Below, in pieces: positions 1 through 7,134 of a stretch of 52,293 nt of DNA. Position 1 is the first letter of the stretch, and each line of letters starts with the position of its first letter. Source of the stretch: Candidatus Cloacimonadota bacterium (lineage in GTDB: Bacteria; Cloacimonadota; Cloacimonadia; Cloacimonadales; JAIOQZ01). Location: NCBI GenBank assembly GCA_021108395.1, contig JAIOQZ010000038.1:67415-119707 (forward strand), read 5' to 3'. Below the pieces are notes generated by a model. The model did not search any database. It was not told where the DNA came from and saw only the letters and a program-made list of their open reading frames with translations. Position numbers and translations under genes: made by a program.

Positions 1-513
1 ACGCTACCGGGCGTCACGACAGCCGACAACGTGTGGTCAACCGACGATGACCCCAACCTGGCCAATCCAGGCGTCAGCTTCACCTCGACCATCGTCACCG
101 GCCTGCAACCCAGCGCCGATTACTGGTTCGCTGTGCGCGCTGTGGACGAAGCGGGCAACGCCTGCGCGCTGTCGCCGGAAGTTGCCGCCACCACGCAAAG
201 CAGCTATCCACCGCTTGCCCCGCAGAACCTGCGCATCGAGTGTGTGGGCAACGACGCCGTGCTCACCTGGGATGCGGTGACACACAATACTGGTGGCGAG
301 CCAATCACAGTGAGCCACTACAGCGTTTACGCCAGCGACGTGGCCGACTTTCCGGTAACGATAGATTACCGCATCGATACCACTGTAGATACAACGTACA
401 CCCACGAGGGTGTGCTTGTTGCACAGCGCATTTTCTATCGTGTGAGCGCCATAGAGGATTCGAGGCGCGATGAGATGCCGGCAATTGAGCGGCTACTGCA
501 ATTGGTTGAATAG
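1..513 (+). CDS. Secreted fibronectin type III protein, 3' end (partial)
   Basis: The reading frame is open from the first base, so the start lies outside the window; 170 codons are visible before the TAG at 511-513. The text has the pattern of two fibronectin type III modules: a first strand set ending in a YWFAVRAVDEAGN segment typical of the FN3 F-strand, then a PLAPQNLRI linker that opens a second module with VLTWDAV and YRVSAIED. Such proteins in FCB-type bacteria are usually secreted or surface-bound. No C-terminal sorting domain of the kind seen at 14822-23288 is present; the protein simply stops after the last FN3 fold. It converges on the PorV-like gene, and a shared hairpin separates the two. 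Catalytic function, if any, lies upstream and cannot be judged. Confidence 0.8.
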   Translation, partial: TLPGVTTADNVWSTDDDPNLANPGVSFTSTIVTGLQPSADYWFAVRAVDEAGNACALSPEVAATTQSSYPPLAPQNLRIECVGNDAVLTWDAVTHNTGGEPITVSHYSVYASDVADFPVTIDYRIDTTVDTTYTHEGVLVAQRIFYRVSAIEDSRRDEMPAIERLLQLVE

Positions 514-531
514 CAAAGCAAGTCTTAAAAC

Positions 532-560
532 GAAACGGGCGCCACGAAGGCGCCCGTTTC
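532..560. terminator. Bidirectional terminator hairpin
   Basis: A perfect 12-bp stem (532-543 with 549-560) with a 5-nt loop ACGAA sits between the convergent stop codons of the FN3 gene and the PorV-like gene. On the minus strand the stem is followed by TTTTAAGA, a usable U-tract, so it best ends the seven-gene minus-strand operon. On the plus strand the tract after the stem is mixed and termination there is less certain. Confidence 0.8.
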
Positions 561-578
561 TGTGTGAAAAGTTTGGCC

Positions 579-1439
579 TCAGAATGAGTATCCCATGCCG
601 AAGTGGTGGGTGCCGCCCAGCACCTGGTGGGTGTTGTAGGCATAATCGATGAGGATGCCGCGCACATCGAGACCCATGCCCATCGAGTAACTCGAAGGCT
701 GGCTGCGAACTCCAGCGCGCAAAAACAGCCGCTCGAACAATGTCACCTCGCAACCCGCATGATATTGCGTGATGGTGTCTTCGCTCTCGGTGGCGGTGTT
801 GAAGGTCTTTTTCAGTTCGATGGTGGTGAGTACGCCAGGGTATGGTTCGTAGGCAACGCCGGCGGACAGTCGCTGTGGCAGCTCGTGTCGGCTGTCCACG
901 CCCACCTTGGGGGCATTGATGTTGGTGACGGAGAATCCCAGTCGAGTGCGCTGGTGCAGCACGGCCAGCGCGCCAAAGTCGAGGCCAAAGGCGGTGTCGT
1001 CGCCAAAGCCGTGGATGGCCAGGTGGTACAGGCTGGCCGACCAGCCGACATGCACCTGGCTATATACGTCGTCGAGCAGTGTGAAGCCATGAGCCAGCCG
1101 GTATATCTTCTCTGAGTCGAGGTTGGTTTCGAGGTAATCGCAGTCCAAAGCCTGTATGGCAATGGCGGCCGTGCCGAAATTGCGCGGCAGAATGCTTGCC
1201 AGCGCCGCGGTTTTCAGCACTATGAAATCGCAGTCGAGGATGTGGCTGTAGCCCAGGCGCGCCTCATTTTGCAGAAACACCAGGCCCGCCGGGTTGTAGA
1301 AGGCGGTGTTGGCGTCGGAGGCCACGGCTGTATATGCGCCGCCCATTGCACGGGCGCGTGGTGAAGGCTCGTAGTCGTCGAACATGGCCAGAGCACTGGC
1401 GCACAGGAGAACGAAGGTGATTGTGAGCGTCGCTTTCAT
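579..1439 (-). CDS. PorV/PorQ-like outer-membrane beta-barrel protein
   Basis: 286 residues starting with a signal peptide (about 1-18, ending ASALA). The next segment, PSPRARAMGGAYTAVA followed by ANTAFYNPAGL, is the N-terminal signature of the PorV/UPF0164 family of FadL-like outer-membrane barrels. Alternating hydrophobic strands run to the C terminus, which ends in an aromatic residue (GYSF) as expected for BAM-inserted barrels. PorV proteins in Bacteroidota are the outer-membrane shuttle of type IX secretion. In other FCB lineages many paralogues exist with unknown substrates, so the link to secretion is inference. It is the last gene of the yggT-to-lspA operon, 9 bp after the OB-fold protein, which suggests the two act together at the cell surface. 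Confidence 0.75.
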   Translation of the reverse strand: MKATLTITFVLLCASALAMFDDYEPSPRARAMGGAYTAVASDANTAFYNPAGLVFLQNEARLGYSHILDCDFIVLKTAALASILPRNFGTAAIAIQALDCDYLETNLDSEKIYRLAHGFTLLDDVYSQVHVGWSASLYHLAIHGFGDDTAFGLDFGALAVLHQRTRLGFSVTNINAPKVGVDSRHELPQRLSAGVAYEPYPGVLTTIELKKTFNTATESEDTITQYHAGCEVTLFERLFLRAGVRSQPSSYSMGMGLDVRGILIDYAYNTHQVLGGTHHFGMGYSF

Positions 1440-1448
1440 GCCGGCTCC

Positions 1449-4316
1449 TTAATGCAGTGGCGCGCCGATGACAATCGGGGCGCGGTCTGTTTTCTTGTCG
1501 CCGCCATCAGCGCTGACGACCTCGAGGTGACAGATGTAAATACCCAGCGGCAGCAGCCTGCGGGCGCGGTTGCGGCCATCCCACTCATAGCGGTTGATGC
1601 CGTCTTCGGCTGCCACAATGGCGTTTGCGGGCGTGTGAACCAGCTTGCCCTCGGCGCTGTAGATGCGCAGCACGATCTTGTCTCCCTGGCGGGCGAAGTA
1701 ATCGATGGGGAACGTCTCGCCGTGGTAGGGGTCGAATGGCTGTGCAGGCACCTTGAGAATGGCGGTGTGGGTTCGCACCGGCCAGGTGTATTCGAGTGTG
1801 CCTTCGCTCCAGTCGGGATATTCGCTGGCGGCGTTGCCGGCGTAGTCCTCGGCTTCGGCGTTCACATGCACTGTCGTGCCCCCTGAACGCCCCAGAATGA
1901 CGCCGGTGAACAGCGTGCTGTCAGCGGCATCGACAGTGAGCGGCATGGTGTATATCGACTCTGTGTAGTCCAGCGAGTACTGCAATACGGCACTGCCGTC
2001 CACAATCAGCCCGTCGGTGTCGTAGATGTGCAGTTGCATGGGCAGGTCTTCGCCCGGTTCCGGCGAGTCTGTGAATGTAATGCCCGTTATGATGGGACAG
2101 CGTGGCGCCACCTCGACCAGAATTACCTCGGTGCGCGAGACACTGCCCTCGTCGTCGGTGGCCTCGAGCTGGACGATGTAGTTGTCGTCGAGGGTGGTGA
2201 GGTTTGCCAGCGGCGGCAGCTCGGCAGTCCAATGGTTGTTGCCGACAGACGTCATCACGGCTGTCGAGTCGAGCGTGGCCGTGCCGGCGCGGCTGAAGCG
2301 CACAGTGGCTTCGCTGATGGCGCCGTCGTAGTCGAGAATGGTGGCCACGATGTCAACCGGCTCGTCGAGGAACGGGTAGTGCACGTAGCTGTAGGCGTCC
2401 ATTGCGTCGCTGTCGATTTCGATCTCGTCGAATATCGGTGCGCCGGTATAGACGGGTATGGTGAAGACGTTGGACTGGATTGTCTGTCCGGCGGCTGTCT
2501 GCGCGGAGATGCGCACGAGAAAGTTGTCGTCCTCGCTGGTGAGGCTGGCCATAGAGGGCAAGGTGGCCGCATACCAATAGGCGCTTTCGTCGCTCATGGG
2601 CACGTCGGTATATATACCGGTGCTCGCCAGTGACCACGCCAGCGTCGCTGTGGTGATGCTGGTGGTGTATTCGATGCGTGTGCTCACGGTGAGAGCGTCG
2701 GAGGCGAAGGCAGGAACGGGATCCCAGATAATCTGAGTGATGGGCTTGTCGAGGTTGAGAAGGTCTTCCTGATAGCCGGGCATAATCTGGCTGGCGTTAT
2801 TATATGAGCCGATGACGCCCCCCACGAGCATGTTGTCGCCGTCGGCCACCTGGCTGTAGTCGATGTCGGTGGTGTCCCAGATGCGGGCGGTAATCTCGGT
2901 GCCGTCGCCATCGACCAGGGTGATATTGTGGCCGCCACCGGCATAGAAGCTATCGAGCACGAGGCCGGGCAGCTTAACGTATGTGCCTTCCCAGTAGGCG
3001 TAGTCCTGCACTCCGGCGATGACGCCCGCCACCGTCACCTCGGCGAGGTCAACGCCGGTTTCCACCACCGTGTAGGTAAAGTCGGTCACCTCGGTGGTGC
3101 CGTTGTATTCATCGACCGTACCGGTAACCTGAAGGCGGTTGCCGCGAACGAGATCGGCTTCGTAGGCGCTGGTGATGCTGGAGGCGTAGAGTTGCAGTCC
3201 ACGGCCAGAGCCGTCCTGAATGTAGGCGTTCAACTGGTCGTCGCGCAGCACGCCTGCGCCGATGGTGACGACGCCCTCGATTTCCACCTCATGGCCGTCG
3301 TATTGGTCGATGTTGTCCTGGATGGTGGCGATGGGGATAAACTGGCCGCCGCCGCCAATGCCGATGGTCTGCTCGGCGCAGGTGGTTGTGTTGTCGTCGT
3401 CGTCCATGGCGGTGATGCGAAAGACAAAGTCGTCCGGCTCGCTGGTGAATGTGCTCATGGCGGGGATGGTAGCGGTGTAATCGTCGCCGCTGTCATCCAT
3501 GTCGAGGGTAGTGAAACCGGTTTCGCTTGCCAGGCGATATTCGAGAAAGGCCTCTTCGATAGTACCGTCGGCGTCGGTGATGCGGGCCAACACGTTGATT
3601 GGGTCGTCCTCAGTCGGGGCGGCAGGGGAGTAGCTGATGTCGCTGATGACCGGCTCCTCGACCACCTCGACCACGATGTCTTCCTGGTAGCCGGGCAACA
3701 CCTGAGTATCGCTGCCGTAGATGTTCACGACGCCCACCGCTGTGAGATTTGCGCCCTGCGACAAACCCGTCAGGGTGATGCCGGTGGAATCCCACACGCG
3801 GACGGTGAGGCGGTCGCCGGCGGTGTCCTCGATGTTGAGGTTGGCGCCGCCCCCGACGCTGTAGGGGTCTTCGTAGAGGGTACCGGCAACCTGCGCCAGC
3901 GTGCCCTCCCATTCGGCGTAGTCGTCTGCCTGCGCCAGTGTGAGCGGAATGATGTATGGCGCGATGTCGACGCCGGTTTCCAGGACGGTGTAGCTGATGC
4001 CGGTCAGCTCGGTGATGTCGTTGTATTCATCGACCGTGCCGGTAACCTGTAGCCTGTTGCCTCGTAGCAGGTCGGCTTCGTGGGCGGCGGTAATGTCATG
4101 GTCGAACAGCATCATGCCCTTGCCGGAGCTGTCTTGAATAAACGCGTTGAGGCGCTGGTCGTTGGTGATGCCGGCGCCGATGGTGACGACGCCCTCGACA
4201 GTGACCTCGATGCCGTCGTAAACGCTTGTGCTGTCTTGTATATTGGCGATTGGGGTGATGGTCTGTGCGAGCAGCAGCACGGGCAGCAGCAGAAAGAGGC
4301 TAAGCAGGGTTCTCAT
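1449..4316 (-). CDS. Large secreted protein with two OB-fold domains, Ig-like modules and FlgD-like C terminus
   Basis: 955 residues from the ATG at 4316; the frame stays open further upstream, but that part lies inside lspA and encodes no signal peptide. From 4316 the protein begins with a clean signal peptide (MRTLLSLFLLLPVLLLAQ). Two similar domains of about 170 residues (roughly 20-190 and 327-500) share the pattern IANIQD/IATIQD, VEGVVTIGAG, AFIQD/AYIQD and LQVTGTVDEYN. These resemble the OB-fold modules found in secreted nucleases of the YhcR type, but no nuclease domain follows. Ig/FN3-like modules fill the middle. About 860-955 looks like the FlgD Ig-like domain that often serves as a surface-sorting tail. 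The start overlaps the end of lspA by 17 bp, so the two are translationally coupled. Role unknown; carbohydrate or nucleic-acid binding at the surface is a guess. Confidence 0.75.
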   Translation of the reverse strand: MRTLLSLFLLLPVLLLAQTITPIANIQDSTSVYDGIEVTVEGVVTIGAGITNDQRLNAFIQDSSGKGMMLFDHDITAAHEADLLRGNRLQVTGTVDEYNDITELTGISYTVLETGVDIAPYIIPLTLAQADDYAEWEGTLAQVAGTLYEDPYSVGGGANLNIEDTAGDRLTVRVWDSTGITLTGLSQGANLTAVGVVNIYGSDTQVLPGYQEDIVVEVVEEPVISDISYSPAAPTEDDPINVLARITDADGTIEEAFLEYRLASETGFTTLDMDDSGDDYTATIPAMSTFTSEPDDFVFRITAMDDDDNTTTCAEQTIGIGGGGQFIPIATIQDNIDQYDGHEVEIEGVVTIGAGVLRDDQLNAYIQDGSGRGLQLYASSITSAYEADLVRGNRLQVTGTVDEYNGTTEVTDFTYTVVETGVDLAEVTVAGVIAGVQDYAYWEGTYVKLPGLVLDSFYAGGGHNITLVDGDGTEITARIWDTTDIDYSQVADGDNMLVGGVIGSYNNASQIMPGYQEDLLNLDKPITQIIWDPVPAFASDALTVSTRIEYTTSITTATLAWSLASTGIYTDVPMSDESAYWYAATLPSMASLTSEDDNFLVRISAQTAAGQTIQSNVFTIPVYTGAPIFDEIEIDSDAMDAYSYVHYPFLDEPVDIVATILDYDGAISEATVRFSRAGTATLDSTAVMTSVGNNHWTAELPPLANLTTLDDNYIVQLEATDDEGSVSRTEVILVEVAPRCPIITGITFTDSPEPGEDLPMQLHIYDTDGLIVDGSAVLQYSLDYTESIYTMPLTVDAADSTLFTGVILGRSGGTTVHVNAEAEDYAGNAASEYPDWSEGTLEYTWPVRTHTAILKVPAQPFDPYHGETFPIDYFARQGDKIVLRIYSAEGKLVHTPANAIVAAEDGINRYEWDGRNRARRLLPLGIYICHLEVVSADGGDKKTDRAPIVIGAPLH

Positions 4317-4809
4317 GATCAGCGTCTCCGGAAGTATGTTTGCGTTCAAAGAACAGTGTGTAGATGAGTAGCAGAATAATGGCGACCACGATGGCGGAGT
4401 CGGCAAGGTTGAACACGGGCCAGCGCTGCATGATGAAATCGGGGAAATCGGCATCGAGAAAATCGGTGACTCCGCCCAGGCGCAGACGGTCGATGAGGTT
4501 GCCGGCAGCGCCGCCGATAATGAGGCTGTAGCAGAGCGCCGGCAGTGTCTGGCGAGCGTGGACAACCACCCAGATGAGCACGATGATGGCTATCAGGCTC
4601 ACCGCCGAGAAGAAAAAGCGGTTGAACATGGGGGAGCCAGGGGAGAAACTGAAGGCAGCGCCGGTGTTTTGGATGTAGGTAAGACGCAGCAGATTGCCCA
4701 GTACGGGCACACTCTCGTATTCTACGAATGAACGCCGGATGGCCAGCTTTGTGAGCTGGTCGGCCAGCACGACTGCAAGTGATATAAACAGAAACCAGGC
4801 GCGTTTCAT
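4300..4809 (-). CDS. lspA: Lipoprotein signal peptidase II
   Basis: 169 residues, the normal length for LspA, an inner-membrane aspartyl protease that removes the signal peptide from diacylglyceryl-prolipoproteins. Four hydrophobic segments are visible (about 6-20, 62-84, 90-104, 137-154). The two catalytic aspartates are in the expected motifs: Asp116 in GGVTDFLDA and Asp137 in FNLADSAI; the conserved NTGAAFS (48-54) and GNLIDR (103-108) are also present. The ATG at 4809 overlaps the TGA of the upstream zinc-finger gene by 4 bp. The usual partner ileS is absent here; instead a traR/dksA-type gene precedes it, as in several Gram-negative phyla. Confidence 0.96.
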   Translation of the reverse strand: MKRAWFLFISLAVVLADQLTKLAIRRSFVEYESVPVLGNLLRLTYIQNTGAAFSFSPGSPMFNRFFFSAVSLIAIIVLIWVVVHARQTLPALCYSLIIGGAAGNLIDRLRLGGVTDFLDADFPDFIMQRWPVFNLADSAIVVAIILLLIYTLFFERKHTSGDADHENPA

Positions 4810-5204
4810 CGTCCTCTGCTGCTTTTCTTTTCCTCATTCGATTTACACTCGATGCAGGTTGCGGCATAAGGAATGATTTTCAGTCGAGGTTCAGGGATGT
4901 AACAGCCACACATCTCACAGATGCCGTATGTCTTTTCATAGATACGCTTGAACGCCAGATTGAGCAGTTTGAGCTTTCTTTGCTCCTGCTCCAGCAGATA
5001 TACCTCACGTTCCATAGTGTCTGTGTCGGTTCCCTGGTCGGCCTGATGCAATGCGAAGGATGACAGATCGCCAGAGCCGTTCTTGGCCCCCCGGCGCTGC
5101 CTGTCGCTGATGTCACCGATGATACGGATGGTTTCCTCTTTCTCCTTCGTGAGGTTCTCAGAGTAATGCTTCAGTTTGTCATCGGAAAGTGGTTTTGCTG
5201 CCAT
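4806..5204 (-). CDS. TraR/DksA-type C4 zinc-finger protein
   Basis: 132 residues. A charged helical N-terminal part (about 1-90) is followed by a four-cysteine zinc finger with Cys96, Cys99, Cys117 and Cys120 (CEMC and CIEC), the DksA/TraR pattern. Members bind RNA polymerase in its secondary channel and modulate initiation. The protein lacks the classic DxxDxA coiled-coil tip of E. coli DksA (the helix here carries DLSSFALHQADQGTDTD), so it may belong to the YteA/TraR branch seen beside lspA. It sits 18 bp after punA and overlaps lspA by 4 bp, so it is co-transcribed with envelope genes. I would not use the name dksA without a tree. Confidence 0.85.
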   Translation of the reverse strand: MAAKPLSDDKLKHYSENLTKEKEETIRIIGDISDRQRRGAKNGSGDLSSFALHQADQGTDTDTMEREVYLLEQEQRKLKLLNLAFKRIYEKTYGICEMCGCYIPEPRLKIIPYAATCIECKSNEEKKSSRGR

Positions 5205-5222
5205 ACTCGTTCTCCTGAAATT

Positions 5223-6050
5223 CTATTCTCGCTCCGAAAGCTGCGCGAGCAGATCGGACAGTATCTTCGACAGATTGACGCCTGCCGTGGCGGCGTGACG
5301 GCGTATCTCGTCCTGCGTATGCCGTTCGTTGTGGAACAGGTTACCGTAGTTGCTGACGATGGACAAGGCCAGCACACGCATTCCCGCCTGCACTGCCACA
5401 ATGGTCTCAGGGACGGTTGACATGCCCACCAGGTCGGCACCCAGACTGGCCAGCATTCGGCATTCGGCGCGTGTTTCGAGGTTGGGGCCGCTGACGGCCG
5501 CATAAACGCCATGAGCCACGCGAACGCCGTGCCGCTTCGCCAGTGAGCGGAATTGCCGCCTCAAGTCCTGGTCATATGGCTGATGCATACTCGGGAAGCG
5601 TTCTCCGTGGGCGTCGTCGTGCAAACCAATGAGCGGATTGGCGCCCATCAGGTTGATGTGGTCGTCGAGCATGACGATATCACCGGGCTGCATGGCGCGG
5701 TTGAGACTGCCTGCGGCATTGGTGAGCGCCAGGGTTTTCACGCCCAGCCGCTGCAATACGCGCACCGGCCAAGCCACTTTCTCCATGCCAAAGCCTTCGT
5801 AGTAGTGAATGCGCCCCTGCAACACGACCACAGGGCATCCCCTAACCATGCCGCCAACCATTTGCCCGGCATGTGAGGGCGCGGTGCTGGCCACGAAGCC
5901 TGGTATCTCGTCATACGGAATGACGACAGGGTCTTCGACAACATCCGCCAGAGCGCCCAGCCCTGTGCCCGTAATCACCGCCACTTGCGGTGGGTGGGGC
6001 AGCCGCCTGCGCAGCAGATCAGTCGATGCCGAAAGGAGGTCTTGCTTCAT
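5223..6050 (-). CDS. punA: Purine-nucleoside phosphorylase (class II, trimeric type)
   Basis: About 275 residues. It catalyses phosphorolysis of inosine and guanosine to the base and ribose-1-phosphate in purine salvage. Family motifs appear in order: ITGTGLG (phosphate loop), SHAGQM, GRIHYYEG, the class signature LTNAAGSLN, DHINLMGANPL, GPNLETRAE, GMSTVPE and SIVSNYGN. I chose the ATG at 6050; a TTG four codons upstream (6062) is possible but has no ribosome-binding site. Either start lies inside the end of the DivIVA gene (stop at 6019), so the two overlap by about 30 bp and are translationally coupled. Function is secure; substrate range (inosine/guanosine versus methylthio-nucleosides) is inferred from the class II signature. 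Confidence 0.93.
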   Translation of the reverse strand: MKQDLLSASTDLLRRRLPHPPQVAVITGTGLGALADVVEDPVVIPYDEIPGFVASTAPSHAGQMVGGMVRGCPVVVLQGRIHYYEGFGMEKVAWPVRVLQRLGVKTLALTNAAGSLNRAMQPGDIVMLDDHINLMGANPLIGLHDDAHGERFPSMHQPYDQDLRRQFRSLAKRHGVRVAHGVYAAVSGPNLETRAECRMLASLGADLVGMSTVPETIVAVQAGMRVLALSIVSNYGNLFHNERHTQDEIRRHAATAGVNLSKILSDLLAQLSERE

Positions 6051-6702
6051 CGGTCTCAACAAGTGCGGTTTCTTGCGCGGGGTGTTCTAGGTGCAATGCG
6101 GCAAATTGCTCGTCGAGAGCGTGCTCGAGCTCGGGGCGCAGCAGCGTGTCTCTGCTGAGGCTGTCTATCAGGCTCTGTAGCTCGTTGCGGAAATGAGCCA
6201 GGAAGTCCTTTTTCTTGCCCTTGATGGCTTTGTACTGGTCTTCGAGAACGTGAAGATAGCCGCGGGCATCTTCGAGGATTTGCCGTGCCCGTTGCTCCGC
6301 AGTCTCGATGATGCTCCCTGCGTCGGTTTCGGCCTGGTCGAGAATCTCTTGCTTTGTCTTCTCGGCAAGGATGAGAGTGCGGCTGATCAGGTTTTCAGTT
6401 GGCATGGGTTTGACCTCAGGCTCCGGCTCTGGCTCCGGCTCTGGTTCCGGTTCTGGTTCCGGTTCTGGCTCTTGCGCGGACCTCAGATCAGGATCAGTCC
6501 ACTGGTTTTTCTCTACCTGCTCGCCAGGCTCTGCGAGCTGCTTTTTCTCCAGCTCGAGGTTGGCGCAGCGACTGTGAAGGTCTTCCATCTGGTGGGCCAG
6601 CAGCTCGAGGAACTCGCGCACCTCTTCTTTCTTGTAGCCGGCCAGACCGGTGGAGAATTCCTTGTGCCGGATATCGACGGGTGTCAGTTCCAGTTGTTCC
6701 AT
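6019..6702 (-). CDS. DivIVA-domain protein with Glu-Pro repeat linker
   Basis: About 227 residues. The N terminus (LTPVDIRHKEFSTGLAGY followed by KKEEVREFLELL) is the DivIVA membrane-binding domain, here roughly residues 6-60 including its coiled coil. A Glu-Pro repeat of nine to ten units forms the linker (about 78-97), then a second long coiled coil (about 105-200) and a short polar tail. DivIVA proteins bind negatively curved membrane at division sites or poles and recruit partners; partners are unknown here. Two ATGs are adjacent (6705 and 6702). The GGGGAGGA ribosome-binding site lies directly before them, so the second has the better spacing. Its position between yggT and lspA matches the common yggT-divIVA neighbourhood. 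The EP linker is encoded by a hexanucleotide repeat that could vary in length. Confidence 0.88.
   Translation of the reverse strand: MEQLELTPVDIRHKEFSTGLAGYKKEEVREFLELLAHQMEDLHSRCANLELEKKQLAEPGEQVEKNQWTDPDLRSAQEPEPEPEPEPEPEPEPEPEVKPMPTENLISRTLILAEKTKQEILDQAETDAGSIIETAEQRARQILEDARGYLHVLEDQYKAIKGKKKDFLAHFRNELQSLIDSLSRDTLLRPELEHALDEQFAALHLEHPAQETALVETDEARPPFGID
6419..6472 (+). repeat. Hexanucleotide tandem repeat encoding (Glu-Pro)n
   Basis: Nine consecutive 6-bp units of the form GGYTCY (plus strand) lie inside the DivIVA gene and encode alternating Glu and Pro on the minus strand. The period is a multiple of three, so gain or loss of units would change linker length without a frameshift. Confidence 0.9.
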
Positions 6703-6726
6703 CATTCCTCCCCTGTTCTATCCATG

Positions 6727-6966
6727 TTAGGGTGACTTGACGAGTAACGATTTAACCAGGTGGATGAGCAACAGCGCCACCAGAGGCGAAAAATCGATCC
6801 CCGATTTTTGTGGCAGAATCCGTCGTATCTGGCTCAACACCGGCTCGGTGACTTGCACCAGAAAATGGTAGAATGAGTTGTTGGGATTGGGCGCTATCCA
6901 CGAAAACACTGCCCTCAAGATGATGAGTATCTCGTAGGCGTTCAGCAGCGTTATCAGCAATCCCAT
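6727..6966 (-). CDS. yggT: YggT family membrane protein
   Basis: 79 residues from the ATG at 6966, which is preceded by GGTGG. Two membrane helices (about 1-24 and 55-75) flank the family pattern LRAVFSWIAPNPNN, PVLSQIRRILP and GIDFSPLVALLLI. YggT proteins are small inner-membrane proteins found beside division and lspA genes; in some bacteria they affect nucleoid or chloroplast-type division and osmotic tolerance, but the molecular role is not settled. A GTG 15 codons upstream (7011) is ruled out because it overlaps the -10 element of the promoter. First gene of the minus-strand operon that ends at 579. Confidence 0.9.
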   Translation of the reverse strand: MGLLITLLNAYEILIILRAVFSWIAPNPNNSFYHFLVQVTEPVLSQIRRILPQKSGIDFSPLVALLLIHLVKSLLVKSP

Positions 6967-7010
6967 GCATCCACCATCCAGTATTCTGACATTTCTATTA
7001 CTTCTGTTCA

Positions 7011-7040
7011 CTTATATCGGATAATCGTCCATCGTGTCAA
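7011..7040 (-). promoter_or_regulatory. Sigma-70 promoter of the yggT-lspA operon
   Basis: On the minus strand TTGACA (7035-7040) and TATAAG (7011-7016) are separated by 18 bp, matching the consensus at 6/6 and 5/6 positions. Transcription would begin near 7004, about 38 bp before the yggT ATG at 6966. This is the best promoter-like pair I found in the window. Confidence 0.7.
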
Positions 7041-7088
7041 ACTATTTCAGCTAATGACCGCACTTTGAGCCAACCTTGCGGGAAAGGC

Positions 7089-7118
7089 AAAAAAAAGCCC
7101 GGCCATTATGACCGGGCT
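7089..7118 (-). terminator. Rho-independent terminator after the nucleotide-sugar dehydrogenase
   Basis: A 7-bp GC-rich stem AGCCCGG/CCGGGCT (7096-7102 with 7112-7118) with a 9-nt loop is followed on the minus strand by a run of seven or more T. It lies about 17 bp after the stop codon at 7135 and separates that gene from the yggT operon promoter. Confidence 0.88.
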
Positions 7119-7134
7119 GAAAAACAAGTTTTCA

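Noticed and set aside
4317-4565. Longer N terminus for the OB-fold protein
   Set aside because: The added 83 codons lie wholly within lspA, are rich in Ser/Pro/Thr without pattern, and would bury the signal peptide.
7009-7011. GTG start for yggT at 7011
   Set aside because: It overlaps the -10 hexamer and lies upstream of the expected transcript start; the ATG at 6966 has its own ribosome-binding site.
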